Virus record (IMG/VR): IMGVR_UViG_3300046028_005281 | Location: 1-38,653 of that record | Direction: 5' to 3' (one strand) | Length of the DNA: 38,653 nucleotides | DNA from: a virus | In this document: one piece after another, positions 13,805 through 22,000 of the stretch | Numbering within the stretch: the first letter of the stretch is position 1 | Layout of the letters: each line of letters begins with the position of its first letter | Notes under the pieces: generated by a model | The model's input: the letters and a program-made list of their open reading frames with translations, nothing else | Told to the model about the DNA's origin: nothing | The model's database searches: none | Made by a program: the position numbers and the translations under genes

Positions 13805-14841
13805 TGGTTCGTGTACGAAATGCAGAGAATAAAGGCCTGCCCGCTCGATGGCAGCTAAAGCACGGTGCGTATTATTTTCGCGTGCCGCCGGGGCTTGAGT
13901 CACATTGGGATGGCAAAACAATGTTTCGGCTCGGGGCAACCCTGCCTGAGGCATACCGCGTCTGGTCGGCTAGAGTCGATGCGCAAGACAAAGCAAGCAA
14001 CGTGCGCCAGCTGCTCGAGCGCTATCTGCTTGAAGTTGTGCCGAACAAGGCACCCAAAAGCCAGACTGAGAATGTACGCAGCATTAAACGGCTGACTGCG
14101 GTGTTTGGCGATATGGGATTAAATGACTTTAAGCCCCGCCACGTCTACCTATACGTTGACAAGCGCGGAGCCAAGACCGCCGCGCACCGCGAGATCGAGG
14201 TGCTAAGCCACGCATTTACTAAAGCTGTCGAGTGGGGTTACATGGATCGCCACCCAACAAAAGGGCAAATCAGGCTTGAGGGTGAGCCGCCGCGCACGCG
14301 CTACCTTGAGGATTGGGAGGTTTTGGAGATGCTGCACCTTGAGCCAATCCGCAAATCCGGCAGCGTTTTAATGATCCAAGCCTATATTCGACTCAAACTC
14401 GTAACCGGCCTCGCTCGTTCAGACTTGCTCAGACTGCGCCATGGCGAACATTTAAAAGAAGATGGTATCCACGTCACCCGCCACAAGACCGGCACGCGTG
14501 CAACCGTCTACGACTACGCGATGGTGCCTGAGCGCCTAGAGGCCGTGAGCCTTGCGCTGCGCACGCGCCCTGCACTTTCACCCTTTCTATTCTGCAATCG
14601 CAAGGGCGAGGGCTATATCGACGAAGCAACAGGCGAAAGTCACGGCTGGGATTCAATGTGGAGCCGGTTCGTCGCAAGGGTGATGAGCGAAACAAAGATT
14701 AAAGAACGCTTTACCGAGCACGACTTAAGAGCCAAGGTAGGCAGTGATGCAGAGAGTCTAGATAAGGCGCGAGCTTTGCTGCAGCACGCCGATATTCGCA
14801 CGACTCAACGGGTTTACAGGCGCAAACCAGAGCGAGTTTAG
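13804..14841 (+). CDS. int: Tyrosine site-specific integrase
   Basis: The 345-residue recombinase inserts and excises the phage at the tRNA-Arg attachment site. The catalytic set is visible: R205 in T-G-L-A-R-S-D, K228 in R-H-K-T-G-T, H306-D-L-R309, H328 in L-L-Q-H-A-D and nucleophile Y338 in R-V-Y-R-R-K. The N-terminal about 65 residues form the arm-binding domain and 66-160 the core-binding SAM-like domain. ATG 13804 overlaps the DUF4224 stop. It is the last gene of the rightward early operon, with attP directly downstream. Confidence 0.95.
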   Translation: MVRVRNAENKGLPARWQLKHGAYYFRVPPGLESHWDGKTMFRLGATLPEAYRVWSARVDAQDKASNVRQLLERYLLEVVPNKAPKSQTENVRSIKRLTAVFGDMGLNDFKPRHVYLYVDKRGAKTAAHREIEVLSHAFTKAVEWGYMDRHPTKGQIRLEGEPPRTRYLEDWEVLEMLHLEPIRKSGSVLMIQAYIRLKLVTGLARSDLLRLRHGEHLKEDGIHVTRHKTGTRATVYDYAMVPERLEAVSLALRTRPALSPFLFCNRKGEGYIDEATGESHGWDSMWSRFVARVMSETKIKERFTEHDLRAKVGSDAESLDKARALLQHADIRTTQRVYRRKPERV

Positions 14842-14850
14842 CGATTTCTA

Positions 14851-14879
14851 TGGGACAGATGCCCATTTGTGGGACAAAC
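14851..14879 (+). repeat. Integrase arm-site candidates, left pair
   Basis: TGGGACAGAT (14851-14860) and TGGGACAAAC (14870-14879) are direct repeats 19 bp apart, just after the int stop. Together with the copies right of the core they look like arm-type integrase sites. Confidence 0.65.
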
Positions 14880-14897
14880 CCTGTTTTAGAAATGAAC

Positions 14898-14919
14898 ACG
14901 CCACCCCGAAGAGTGGCGT
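14898..14919. terminator. Hairpin between int and attP core
   Basis: An ACGCCAC/GTGGCGT stem extends to 9 bp with a TTCG tetraloop on the minus strand. No strong T-run follows on either strand. It may end int transcription or be the copied terminator of the host tRNA-Arg gene. Confidence 0.5.
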
Positions 14920-14934
14920 ATTTACTAGCTGTAC

Positions 14935-14983
14935 TGGTGCGCCCGGCAGGATTCGAACCTACGACCCCCTGGTTCGTAGCCAG
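14935..14983 (-). other. attP core: 3' half of tRNA-Arg(ACG)
   Basis: Read on the minus strand, these 49 bp run from the anticodon stem (CTGG, loop with anticodon ACG, CCAG) through the variable loop, the T arm (GTAGG-TTCGAAT-CCTGC) and the acceptor strand CGGGCGC to A and CCA. The sequence upstream does not continue into a D arm, so this is not a tRNA gene but the crossover identity copied from the host gene. Integration here would rebuild an intact tRNA-Arg at one prophage end. Confidence 0.92.
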
Positions 14984-15033
14984 ACGTTCTCTGACCTATA
15001 AATTATATAAAAATCATATACTTAGTACAAAAA

Positions 15034-15112
15034 AACTGTCCCATATTTTGACGAATGCACTATTGCTAAGTGCCTGATTTCATTAGCTTTCAAAAACCCC
15101 AATGGGACAGAT
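15034..15112. repeat. Integrase arm-site candidates, right pair
   Basis: TGGGACAGTT on the minus strand (15034-15043) and TGGGACAGAT on the plus strand (15103-15112). The last is identical over 10 bp to the left copy at 14851. Confidence 0.6.
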
Positions 15113-15123
15113 TTTTACCGCTT

Positions 15124-15588
15124 TTAGCGAGGCCAAGCCCGTTGCAACATTAAGGCGTCGTTAGCGTGTTGGTCAGCCTTTTGCGCCAGTTTTGAATATC
15201 GATCAGCGCACTCTGCGAGTAAAGCATTGGCGGCTTTGGCAAACTGACGGAGGGCGTCAGCGGAGGCGCTGGACAGTCGATTGTTGAGGGTGGTGAGCTC
15301 GTCGCGCAGCCCATCAAGTTGATCACGAGCAGCATCAGCGGCAGCAGTAGCAGCAATTTGATGACGTTTAAATTCATTTTGTGCCTCTTGCAATTGGTTT
15401 TGAAGGGTTAACTCGCGTTTTCTTGCCGCTTCTGATGCAACCAGTGCGCGCTGCACATATTCGTTTTGTGCCTCTGAATAGCCAAGGCCGCGCTCGTGTC
15501 GCCCGTAGCCCCACAATGCAGCCAGCGCGACCAGGACAACCAAAGCGATCTGAACATATTTATTCGACAGCAGCATCAAGACTGGCAT
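15124..15588 (-). CDS. Rz: Rz-like i-spanin
   Basis: Inner-membrane half of the spanin complex that fuses the two membranes at the end of lysis. The 154-residue protein has a membrane helix near residues 11-27 (V-Q-I-A-L-V-V-L-V-A-L-A-A-L-W) and a long Ala/Gln-rich periplasmic coiled coil, as in Rz. It overlaps the end of the lysozyme gene by 13 nt and contains rz1 in another frame. It is the last late gene, ending 11 bp from an attP arm site. Confidence 0.85.
   Translation of the reverse strand: MPVLMLLSNKYVQIALVVLVALAALWGYGRHERGLGYSEAQNEYVQRALVASEAARKRELTLQNQLQEAQNEFKRHQIAATAAADAARDQLDGLRDELTTLNNRLSSASADALRQFAKAANALLAECADRYSKLAQKADQHANDALMLQRAWPR
15150..15377 (-). CDS. Rz1: Rz1-like o-spanin lipoprotein, nested in Rz
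   Basis: The 75-residue protein is encoded entirely inside Rz in a different frame. It has a hydrophobic signal and a lipobox I-N-L-M-G-C with the lipidated cysteine at residue 24. A short Pro-rich mature part follows (S-S-P-P-S-T; C-P-A-P-P-L-T-P; P-K-P-P). Nested Rz/Rz1 is the lambda arrangement. Its start lies about 210 nt after that of Rz. Rz and Rz1 would join across the periplasm. Confidence 0.85.
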   Translation of the reverse strand: MNLNVIKLLLLLPLMLLVINLMGCATSSPPSTIDCPAPPLTPSVSLPKPPMLYSQSALIDIQNWRKRLTNTLTTP

Positions 15589-16031
15589 TTTTCGTACTCC
15601 TCTTGGCGCCTACGGGTCAAGCCGGGTACTTTTTGAGTGCCAACGTGATCAAACAAGAGAATCTTCTTACAGGCCGCGTCATAGTCCAATTTGTTTAAAA
15701 CTGGCGCGATGTACCGACAAAATGATCCGATGCCTAAGTTGTAGGTGAAGGATAAGTAAGCGTCGTACTCGCCCTGGGTGATGGGCGCAGTGATGCAAGC
15801 GACCATCCCGCGAGCGTGCGCCTCGGCTGACTCATTGAGCTTAATAAGAGCCCTGACTGGATCAGTGCGCTGCCCTTCTTTGACCCCGCTAGTCTCGCCA
15901 AAGCCGATGGTCAAAACCCCGCCAAGGTCTTTGTAGGTCTGGCCAACATAACCCTCGTGCTGCGCAATGCCGATAAGCGCCGCTGCCGAGATCGCAATAC
16001 TTCCGGCCGCCACTCTAATCTTCGTACCCAT
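15576..16031 (-). CDS. SAR-type endolysin (T4-like lysozyme, GH24)
   Basis: The 151-residue protein cuts peptidoglycan glycan strands. The catalytic triad has exact spacing: E26 (Q-H-E-G-Y), D35 and T41 in D-L-G-G-V-L-T-I-G-F-G-E-T, i.e. E-8-D-5-T. The weakly hydrophobic N-terminus rich in Ala, Gly and Ser (about 7-24) fits a signal-arrest-release helix, exporting the enzyme through Sec in inactive form until the holin collapses the membrane potential. It abuts the holin gene and overlaps Rz. Confidence 0.92.
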   Translation of the reverse strand: MGTKIRVAAGSIAISAAALIGIAQHEGYVGQTYKDLGGVLTIGFGETSGVKEGQRTDPVRALIKLNESAEAHARGMVACITAPITQGEYDAYLSFTYNLGIGSFCRYIAPVLNKLDYDAACKKILLFDHVGTQKVPGLTRRRQEEYEKCQS

Positions 16032-16235
16032 CTAAACCTCCTGCTGCCAGACCAAGCGAGAAACAATCACGCCGACGGTAGCCACGCCGGTAAGCACTGC
16101 GAACAGGTGCTTGGGCAGCTCGTCAACGTAAATTGGCACGACAACCTGCATCAAGGCGAAGATCGTTGCCAGCATCCCGAACCGAATCGACCAGGCCTTG
16201 CGTAGAATCTCGCGCCAGTTTGGATAGAGCCTCAT
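16032..16235 (-). CDS. Holin-like membrane protein
   Basis: The 67-residue protein begins M-R-L-Y-P-N-W-R-E-I-L-R-K-A-W-S-I-R and has two hydrophobic segments (about 19-36 and 43-60), typical of small phage holins of this type. Directly upstream of the endolysin, it should set lysis timing by permeabilising or depolarising the inner membrane. Its start overlaps the previous gene by 4 nt. Confidence 0.8.
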   Translation of the reverse strand: MRLYPNWREILRKAWSIRFGMLATIFALMQVVVPIYVDELPKHLFAVLTGVATVGVIVSRLVWQQEV

Positions 16236-16513
16236 AAATCACCCCTCACTTTTGCAGCCTCGCCAAATGCAACCAGGCACCCGACGCCTTCCGTGATCTG
16301 AACGAGCGACCAAGTGCCACTTTCCCGATTTCCGTAAAAAATGTATTCAGACTTCTCAACGGGGCTTGGTGAAGTCCAGATCGGAACCTCTTTGAATTTC
16401 TCAAGATCCGCCGCGACGTTTTCTTTCTTGCCACATAAAACAGGCTTATTGATGGTTTGTGCCTCACTAATGGCGCAAAAAAATAAACCTAGAAGTAAAA
16501 CAATGTTTTTCAT
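16232..16513 (-). CDS. Exported small protein beside holin
   Basis: The 93-residue protein has a signal peptide (M-K-N-I-V-L-L-L-G-L-F-F-C-A-I-S-E-A, probable cleavage after A18) and two later cysteines (V-L-C-G; G-C-L-V-A-F-G) able to form one disulfide. The end, G-T-W-S-L-V-Q-I-T-E-G-V-G-C-L-V-A, resembles a family I have seen near phage lysis genes with no known role. A periplasmic function in lysis or exclusion is inferred. Confidence 0.65.
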   Translation of the reverse strand: MKNIVLLLGLFFCAISEAQTINKPVLCGKKENVAADLEKFKEVPIWTSPSPVEKSEYIFYGNRESGTWSLVQITEGVGCLVAFGEAAKVRGDL

Positions 16514-16576
16514 TTATTAACCTTTAGGTAGCGAACCATCCGGAAGAGCCAGTCAATTCATTTACTAAATTTTTGG

Positions 16577-16915
16577 TTATTTATCTTCTTTGCCATCCAC
16601 TCTGCGATGTAACTCAGCAAATGCCTCTTTTGAATCCCGAGCCATTTGGTTAATTGCATCCAAAAGTTTGTCGACTGTCTTCTCTAGCTTTTCGATTGAC
16701 CTTGCAAGCTCACTCTGGGTGACGTAAGACTGCGCGACGTGCAACTTATGATCTGCTAGCTCTTTTTTCAAAGCTGTAATTTCAATGCCCTGACCAGAAA
16801 TCAGCGCGTCGATGCTCTTTTCTGATCTAGTGAGCGACCAGCGCAAGGTGCCGATAATTAGCGACATCACAAAAATACCGACTGATACGATCCATGCTTC
16901 CATGCCTGCCTCCAA
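16577..16915 (-). CDS. Membrane-anchored coiled-coil protein
   Basis: The 112-residue protein has an N-terminal membrane helix (about 8-24) followed by a long charged coiled coil with regular hydrophobic spacing (I-E-K-L-E-K-T-V-D-K-L-L-D-A-I). It starts behind GGAGG, 3 bp after the metallophosphoesterase gene. Similar proteins are found in phage lysis regions and sometimes called holin-associated; the function is unproven. Confidence 0.65.
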   Translation of the reverse strand: MEAGMEAWIVSVGIFVMSLIIGTLRWSLTRSEKSIDALISGQGIEITALKKELADHKLHVAQSYVTQSELARSIEKLEKTVDKLLDAINQMARDSKEAFAELHRRVDGKEDK

Positions 16916-16918
16916 AAA

Positions 16919-18079
16919 TTAAATAGCCAGCATCTCAGGCACGACGGTATTTCTAGCCACTTGGCCGTACTGTTTGTGATAGGTGATAGCCGATACTTGT
17001 CGCTCGCTGATCCAGCCGCCTCTGGCCGCATACGCATCTCTGGCCGCGAGCGTTGGGTGCTGAATCACAGTCATGCCGCTGTGTTCTTTTTCCTCGGTGT
17101 GGTGGCGATGGCCGGTGTGGCAATATCGTTTTGTGGTCGCGCCCCAAACTTTCGGGAATTGCGCCGCAAACAATAAGGGCAGCTGATCATTCTTGCTTAG
17201 GTGGCCGTGGTGAAAGGCAAGCATCGTCTCGCCATGTGCGTGCAAGTAGTAAGGCAGCTCGCTATCAATGACAAGCACGCGAGGCTCGTTTTCGTACAAG
17301 GCTCTGAACAACGTGCGCAGCCAGATGCTCGACACAAGGTCGTGATTGCCCTCGGCCATCAGCACAATGACCTTTTCGTGGTGCGCAAGCGAGAAATCTA
17401 CAAGCCGCCGCAAGATGCGAACACTTGCTTGGACAATCTTAGAGAACCGCCCGTCTGCATCGAGTTGGTGGTGATTGGTTGGTGTGACCGCTGCCATGCC
17501 ATCGAAGTGCAGCCAATCGCCTAGTTGACACACAAAGCCTGTGCCAGCTGGCGGTGAGGCCTTGACCATTTGCTCAAAGCAGCCGGTAAGAATCTGCTCT
17601 GCGATCTTTAAATCCCAATCTGCGCCGCCCTCTTTGTGCCATGCGAGCATCCCGACGTGCGTGTCAGTTAGAACGTATAAGTTACATAAAGCCTCGTTAT
17701 GTACCATTTGTGATACAGAGGGCGCCACTCTTGGCAAGTCCTCGGCCATCGCAGCAAAAGCCTCTTTAATGATCTGAGCACGTCGCTCTTCGTCGGCATT
17801 TGATTTGACCCACTGGCCGCGGGTCTTTCCGTCTTTGTCGTAGTAAGTCGAAACTCCCTTGACCTTAAACCCATCAGGAACAATTTTGTTCATGTCGTGT
17901 TCAGGCGAAAACCCACGCAATGCAGCGTTACGCTTTAGAATTGCTATTGACTGCTGGATCGCCGTTTTGCCGACTCCGAGTGCTTTAGCAGCGGCCGACA
18001 TTGAACCGTGTTCATTTACCGCATCGAGGCGCTCACCCTGCTGCGCGTTACCAAATTCTTTTAACTTTACGTCGAGCAT
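16919..18079 (-). CDS. Metallophosphoesterase with N-terminal helix-turn-helix
   Basis: The 386-residue protein has an N-terminal HTH (about 15-50: M-S-A-A-A-K-A-L-G-V-G-K-T-A-I-Q-Q-S). The calcineurin-like phosphoesterase domain shows D139-T-H141, G-D188-W-L-H191, G-N245-H246-D, H290-H-G-H293 and T-G-H-R-H-H at 322-327, a full two-metal set as in Mre11/SbcD-type nucleases. It could be a DNA exonuclease guided by the HTH, or a phosphatase. I start at ATG 18079 (GGAGAAAG upstream); an in-frame TTG at 18103 is less likely. It overlaps the GNAT gene by 13 nt. Confidence 0.85.
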   Translation of the reverse strand: MLDVKLKEFGNAQQGERLDAVNEHGSMSAAAKALGVGKTAIQQSIAILKRNAALRGFSPEHDMNKIVPDGFKVKGVSTYYDKDGKTRGQWVKSNADEERRAQIIKEAFAAMAEDLPRVAPSVSQMVHNEALCNLYVLTDTHVGMLAWHKEGGADWDLKIAEQILTGCFEQMVKASPPAGTGFVCQLGDWLHFDGMAAVTPTNHHQLDADGRFSKIVQASVRILRRLVDFSLAHHEKVIVLMAEGNHDLVSSIWLRTLFRALYENEPRVLVIDSELPYYLHAHGETMLAFHHGHLSKNDQLPLLFAAQFPKVWGATTKRYCHTGHRHHTEEKEHSGMTVIQHPTLAARDAYAARGGWISERQVSAITYHKQYGQVARNTVVPEMLAI

Positions 18080-18501
18080 CGAAGTTTCTTTCTCCAGTAG
18101 CAAGTTCCATCAGCGCCATAGTGACGCGACGGTAGATACATCTTGAAACCGCAAGAAATTAAATTATTTGTACTCGCTGGGTTCTGGTAGGTGTCTGAAA
18201 TCACCCAAGACCAGCCGAGCCGTTTTGCATGGGCAAGGCGAACCCGTATAAGCTTCTTTTGAATACCCTTGCCTGTGTACCGATGTAGCACACCCGCGCG
18301 GCACAGGTAGCCTGTATCACTCCAGCGCGACGATCTTTTTAGCCCACAAAATCCGATCGGGTTTCCGTCAACAAACGCGATCCACCAATACCCGCCGGAA
18401 ACGTCAAAAGGTGTGTCGCAAGGCAATATCTCAACCTGCAACCAAGCGAGCAGCGCTGCGACATTTTCTTTTGTCGCGTCGACCCGCTTGATTTGCAACA
18501 T
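18067..18501 (-). CDS. GNAT-family acetyltransferase
   Basis: The 144-residue protein has the GNAT acetyl-CoA loop in G-V-L-H-R-Y-T-G-K-G-I-Q-K-K-L-I (R-x-x-G-x-G type, residues about 70-85). The expected strand before it (G-F-C-G-L-K) and the late S-C-G-F-K-M-Y motif are present. The substrate is unknown. It lies between a tail-fibre-associated gene and the metallophosphoesterase, starting 12 bp after an intrinsic terminator. It could modify a virion or host protein; nothing in sequence decides. Confidence 0.85.
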   Translation of the reverse strand: MLQIKRVDATKENVAALLAWLQVEILPCDTPFDVSGGYWWIAFVDGNPIGFCGLKRSSRWSDTGYLCRAGVLHRYTGKGIQKKLIRVRLAHAKRLGWSWVISDTYQNPASTNNLISCGFKMYLPSRHYGADGTCYWRKKLRCST

Positions 18502-18512
18502 GGCAATCCCAT

Positions 18513-18534
18513 AAAAAAACCGCCAAAAGGCGGT
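18513..18534 (-). terminator. Intrinsic terminator before GNAT gene
   Basis: ACCGCC/GGCGGT stem with a TTTT loop, then TTTTTTTA on the minus strand. It separates the fibre genes from GNAT and the lysis region. Confidence 0.88.
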
Positions 18535-18552
18535 CTGTTTGGCTAGCTTGGC

Positions 18553-18876
18553 TTACTGTACCTCTTCAGCGACCCAAGGCAACGGAGCCGACACTGGCAC
18601 AGGTATCTTCTGCGCGTGGATCTGCGCTTGCACCTCGCCCTCCCAAGATTCGATCCGATCTGCGCCGGCAGCTTCTTTTGTCCACTCGATAGCTTGCGCT
18701 TCGGTAACTTCAGCGTAAGGAGTGTAATTTTTAGAATCGGCCTCAAGTAAATTAAGCGCGTAACTGACTTGACCCGTAATGCCATCTTGTTCGTCTGACA
18801 GAGTAAAGTTAACCATCGTCACCATGTCTGGGTGCGATTCGTTAGTCACCATCAAACTGTTTATTTTCCATTTCAT
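18553..18876 (-). CDS. Small fibre-region protein
   Basis: The 107-residue protein begins M-K-W-K-I-N-S-L-M-V-T and has an alternating hydrophobic pattern typical of small beta-sandwich phage proteins placed after tail fibre genes, ending in a Pro-rich stretch. I have seen this start in several phage proteins without known function. It overlaps the preceding small gene by 4 nt. Confidence 0.65.
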   Translation of the reverse strand: MKWKINSLMVTNESHPDMVTMVNFTLSDEQDGITGQVSYALNLLEADSKNYTPYAEVTEAQAIEWTKEAAGADRIESWEGEVQAQIHAQKIPVPVSAPLPWVAEEVQ

Positions 18877-19046
18877 AGTTGCACCTGTGGAATAGGAGTT
18901 ACGGGGGCGTGCGTGATTGCAGCAGCATCTGCTTGTTGCTTAATCTTTATCATAACGGGATAAGAATTGCTTTTATTTGGCTGCTCACCAAGCAATTGCA
19001 ATACATAGTTAATTTCTTCAATCGTAAGTTTAAAAGGCAAGTCCAT
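18873..19046 (-). CDS. Small protein after tail fibre
   Basis: This 57-residue frame starts at ATG 19046, 2 bp after the fibre stop, and ends in an ATGA overlap with the next gene. The product (M-D-L-P-F-K-L-T-I-E-E-I-N-Y-V-L-Q-L-L-G, Q-Q-A-D-A-A-A) has a helical pattern seen in small phage proteins that accompany tail fibres. The good junctions make it credible; role unknown. Confidence 0.7.
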   Translation of the reverse strand: MDLPFKLTIEEINYVLQLLGEQPNKSNSYPVMIKIKQQADAAAITHAPVTPIPQVQL

Positions 19047-19048
19047 TT

Positions 19049-22000
19049 TTATCCTACCAAAAGATTACGGGTTGTGCCGGCAGCGTCTTTAATCGTGATG
19101 TAGCCAGATTGAGCCAATATTCCGACTGTGTGTGTGCCAAATCTTAATACGCCTGTGCCTTTTGGTGTCAGGGCTAGGTCAATGTTGGTGTCTGAGCCAC
19201 CCGCTGAGATTGTCGGGGATGCGCCTGTTACGCCACCAGTCGCATTAATATAGTTGACTGCTGATGCAGTGTTGGTAACGGCGAATTGTGAACCAATAGT
19301 TAACGCACTAGCACCTGCCGTGATTGTAAGTCCGGGAATCCTGAACGCTGTGATTGAACTATTGCCTAACGTGATTTCGTTGCTGACGGTTGTAGTAGAT
19401 ACCGCTGCACCGTTACCAAGGATTAAATTATTACCGCCTGAGACTAACGTGTTTCCTGCCTGAAACCCTAACGCAGTATTACTGCTTCCTGCTGTGTTTG
19501 CAGTAAGTGTTTGATAGCCAACTGCTGTGTTGTTAGCACCCGTTACAAACGTAGCAACCGAAATACTAAACCCTGAGCCTGTGCCGCCAAGGAGTGCCGC
19601 TGCAACGGTTAAAACGGTAGCCGCTGTTGATGACGCAATAATACCCCCAGTCACTAATGTAACCGTAGTGACTACACCGCCTGCAACAACTACCGTGACG
19701 GTTGGATACGTTATAAATGTTGCGCCACTAACGGGAGTCATTGCAACGGTTGTGTACGTTCCATTCGTGTACCCACTGCCTGCGGTGATTGCGCCAAAGG
19801 TTGCCACGGCAGTCGTTGCGTTGATAAGTGCCTGATAACCAACCGCTGTTTGAGATGATGCAACCGTGTTGCAAGTCAGTGCGCTTGTGCCTACGGCAGT
19901 ATTAAAAATTCCAGTATTGGTAAAATATAAAGCATTAAAACCAACGCCTGTATTTTGATTCCCAGTCGTGTTTGTAAATAAAGCACCTGAGCCAATTGCT
20001 GTATTATTACTTTGCGATCCACCACCTTTGCCTACCGTTGCCCCGTTAATTGTGGCATCGGTAGTCGAAATTACTTTACCTGTGCCTTTTGCTGTCAAAG
20101 TCAAACTAATGTTGGTGTCTGAGCCTAAAGCAGAAATTACTGGTGCGCCCGTAGTAACCGCGCCAGTTAAGTTTAAATAATTGACTGCGGAGGCTGTGGC
20201 AGATACCAATACTTGAGTTGTGCTTGCGGTTTGAAGATATACGCCTTTATCGCCTTTGCCTGAAATCAACATTCCTACGTTTGTTTCGCCTGCCGCACCA
20301 AACTGAGGAAAACTTCCAGACCCTGCGGCTGATACTTTAACGTAATTGACTGCGGATGTTGTGCTGGCAATTTGAAATTGATTAAGACCGCCTGCGCTTC
20401 TAAACGAATGAGAGCCTGTGCCTTTTGCATCATAATTTAAAGTGATGTTTGCATCGCTACCTTGTGCCGAGATTGTCGGGCTATTACCTGTAGCTGCGCC
20501 TGTTGCTTGCAGATAGTTAACCGCAGAGGCTGTGTGGGCTACTACAAGTTGCAAATTAGCGCCGGAGTTTGTGTAAAGAAGTAAACCGCTACCGCCTTTG
20601 CTTGCTAAAGACAACCCAATGTTTGTATCAGAACCCTGTGCAATGATTGATGGTTGAGCAAGTGTTACTGCACCAAATACGCTCACATAATTCACCGCAC
20701 TCGCCGTAGGCGTGACCCGCAAAGACTCTGCGCCAACTAACCCGCCAAGCGATGTTGTGCCTGCAAAGACGTTAGCTGCCGTGCCGTTAGCGTAGAAGTT
20801 AAAACGGTTTGTGCCGCTTGCGATGTTGCCGTAGAAGCCGTAGTTGTTGGTTGCAACCGTTAAATTAGAATTTGCAAAAAATCCGTATTGGTTTGTTATA
20901 GCAGAGCTTGCCCCTAGCGTAGAAAACGCAGCGCCAAAATGCTGCATGTTTGTAATTGTATAAGCCGCTGCTGTTGTTGATGGTGAAGATAAAAATGAAG
21001 AAAATTCTGTAGTTGATGTGCTTGGGGCAGTGCCAATATTAGACACAGCTCTAGTCACATTTGATGCGCTAACTAAAGTTCCGCCAATTGTTATTTGAGT
21101 TGCACTACTACCCGCACCAATACCAGTCCCAGTCGTGATGCGACCATCATTAGTAATCCGCATACGCTCAGTCGGACTAGACGCACCATCAGCCGTGGTG
21201 CTAAACGTCAAACGACCGGGCATATCGTTTGTGCCGGGTGTGCCGTCTACGGATGAAGCAATAGATGCCGCAGCAATTGGGTTTGTGCCATCAGAAGCCG
21301 CAAAATAAATAGTGCCAATGGTATCCCCACTAGATACAACCCCTTGCGCTCCAATTGCGCCTCTGCTTTTGTTAATTAGCACAGAACAACCAAACGTATC
21401 AGCAGAGTAGCGCATAAGTGCTGTCGAAGAACTTTTATTATCTGTACCAAGCACTTGAAAATTTGGAGCAATTCCCGGTATATAAGCAGTTACTGCTGTA
21501 TGACCAACGGCTACTTCACCATTGCCATTAACCACAAACGGCGTAGCGTCAGGATTGGCACTATCCTCAACTAAAATAGCGTTTCCTGCACCAACTTGAG
21601 TAATGCGTAACGCAGCGTTTGCAGAGTTGTCTGAAATAACAGCATTAGCAGACGTTGTAAGCGTAGTAAACGATCCTGCCGCTGCCGTAGTTGACCCGAC
21701 TGTTGTGCCATTGATTGCGCCGCCTGTAATGGCCGCTGAGTTAGCGTCTTGCGTGGCAAGCGTGCCAGCGCCAATATTCTCTCTTGCTTGAAGAGACTGA
21801 GGTGCGGTTAAAGTCTGAGCCTGATCCCATCGAACGCTTGAAGCAAGTGTCGTCGAGGCATTGGTTGCACTTGTGGCGGCATTTGTGGCGCTCGTTGCTG
21901 CAGCTGCGGCGCTTGTGCTTGCACTTGTGGCGCTGCTTGCAGCATTGCTTTCGCTATTAGACGCGTTGGTTGCACTGATGCCGGCAGCGGTTGCTTGTGT

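Noticed and set aside
14935-14983. A real tRNA-Arg gene
   Set aside because: Only the anticodon-to-CCA half is present; no D arm or 5' acceptor strand can be found next to it.
19049-19300. An intramolecular S74 chaperone domain at the fibre C-terminus
   Set aside because: The end is a beta repeat finishing T-R-N-L-L-V-G; the S74 catalytic pattern is absent.
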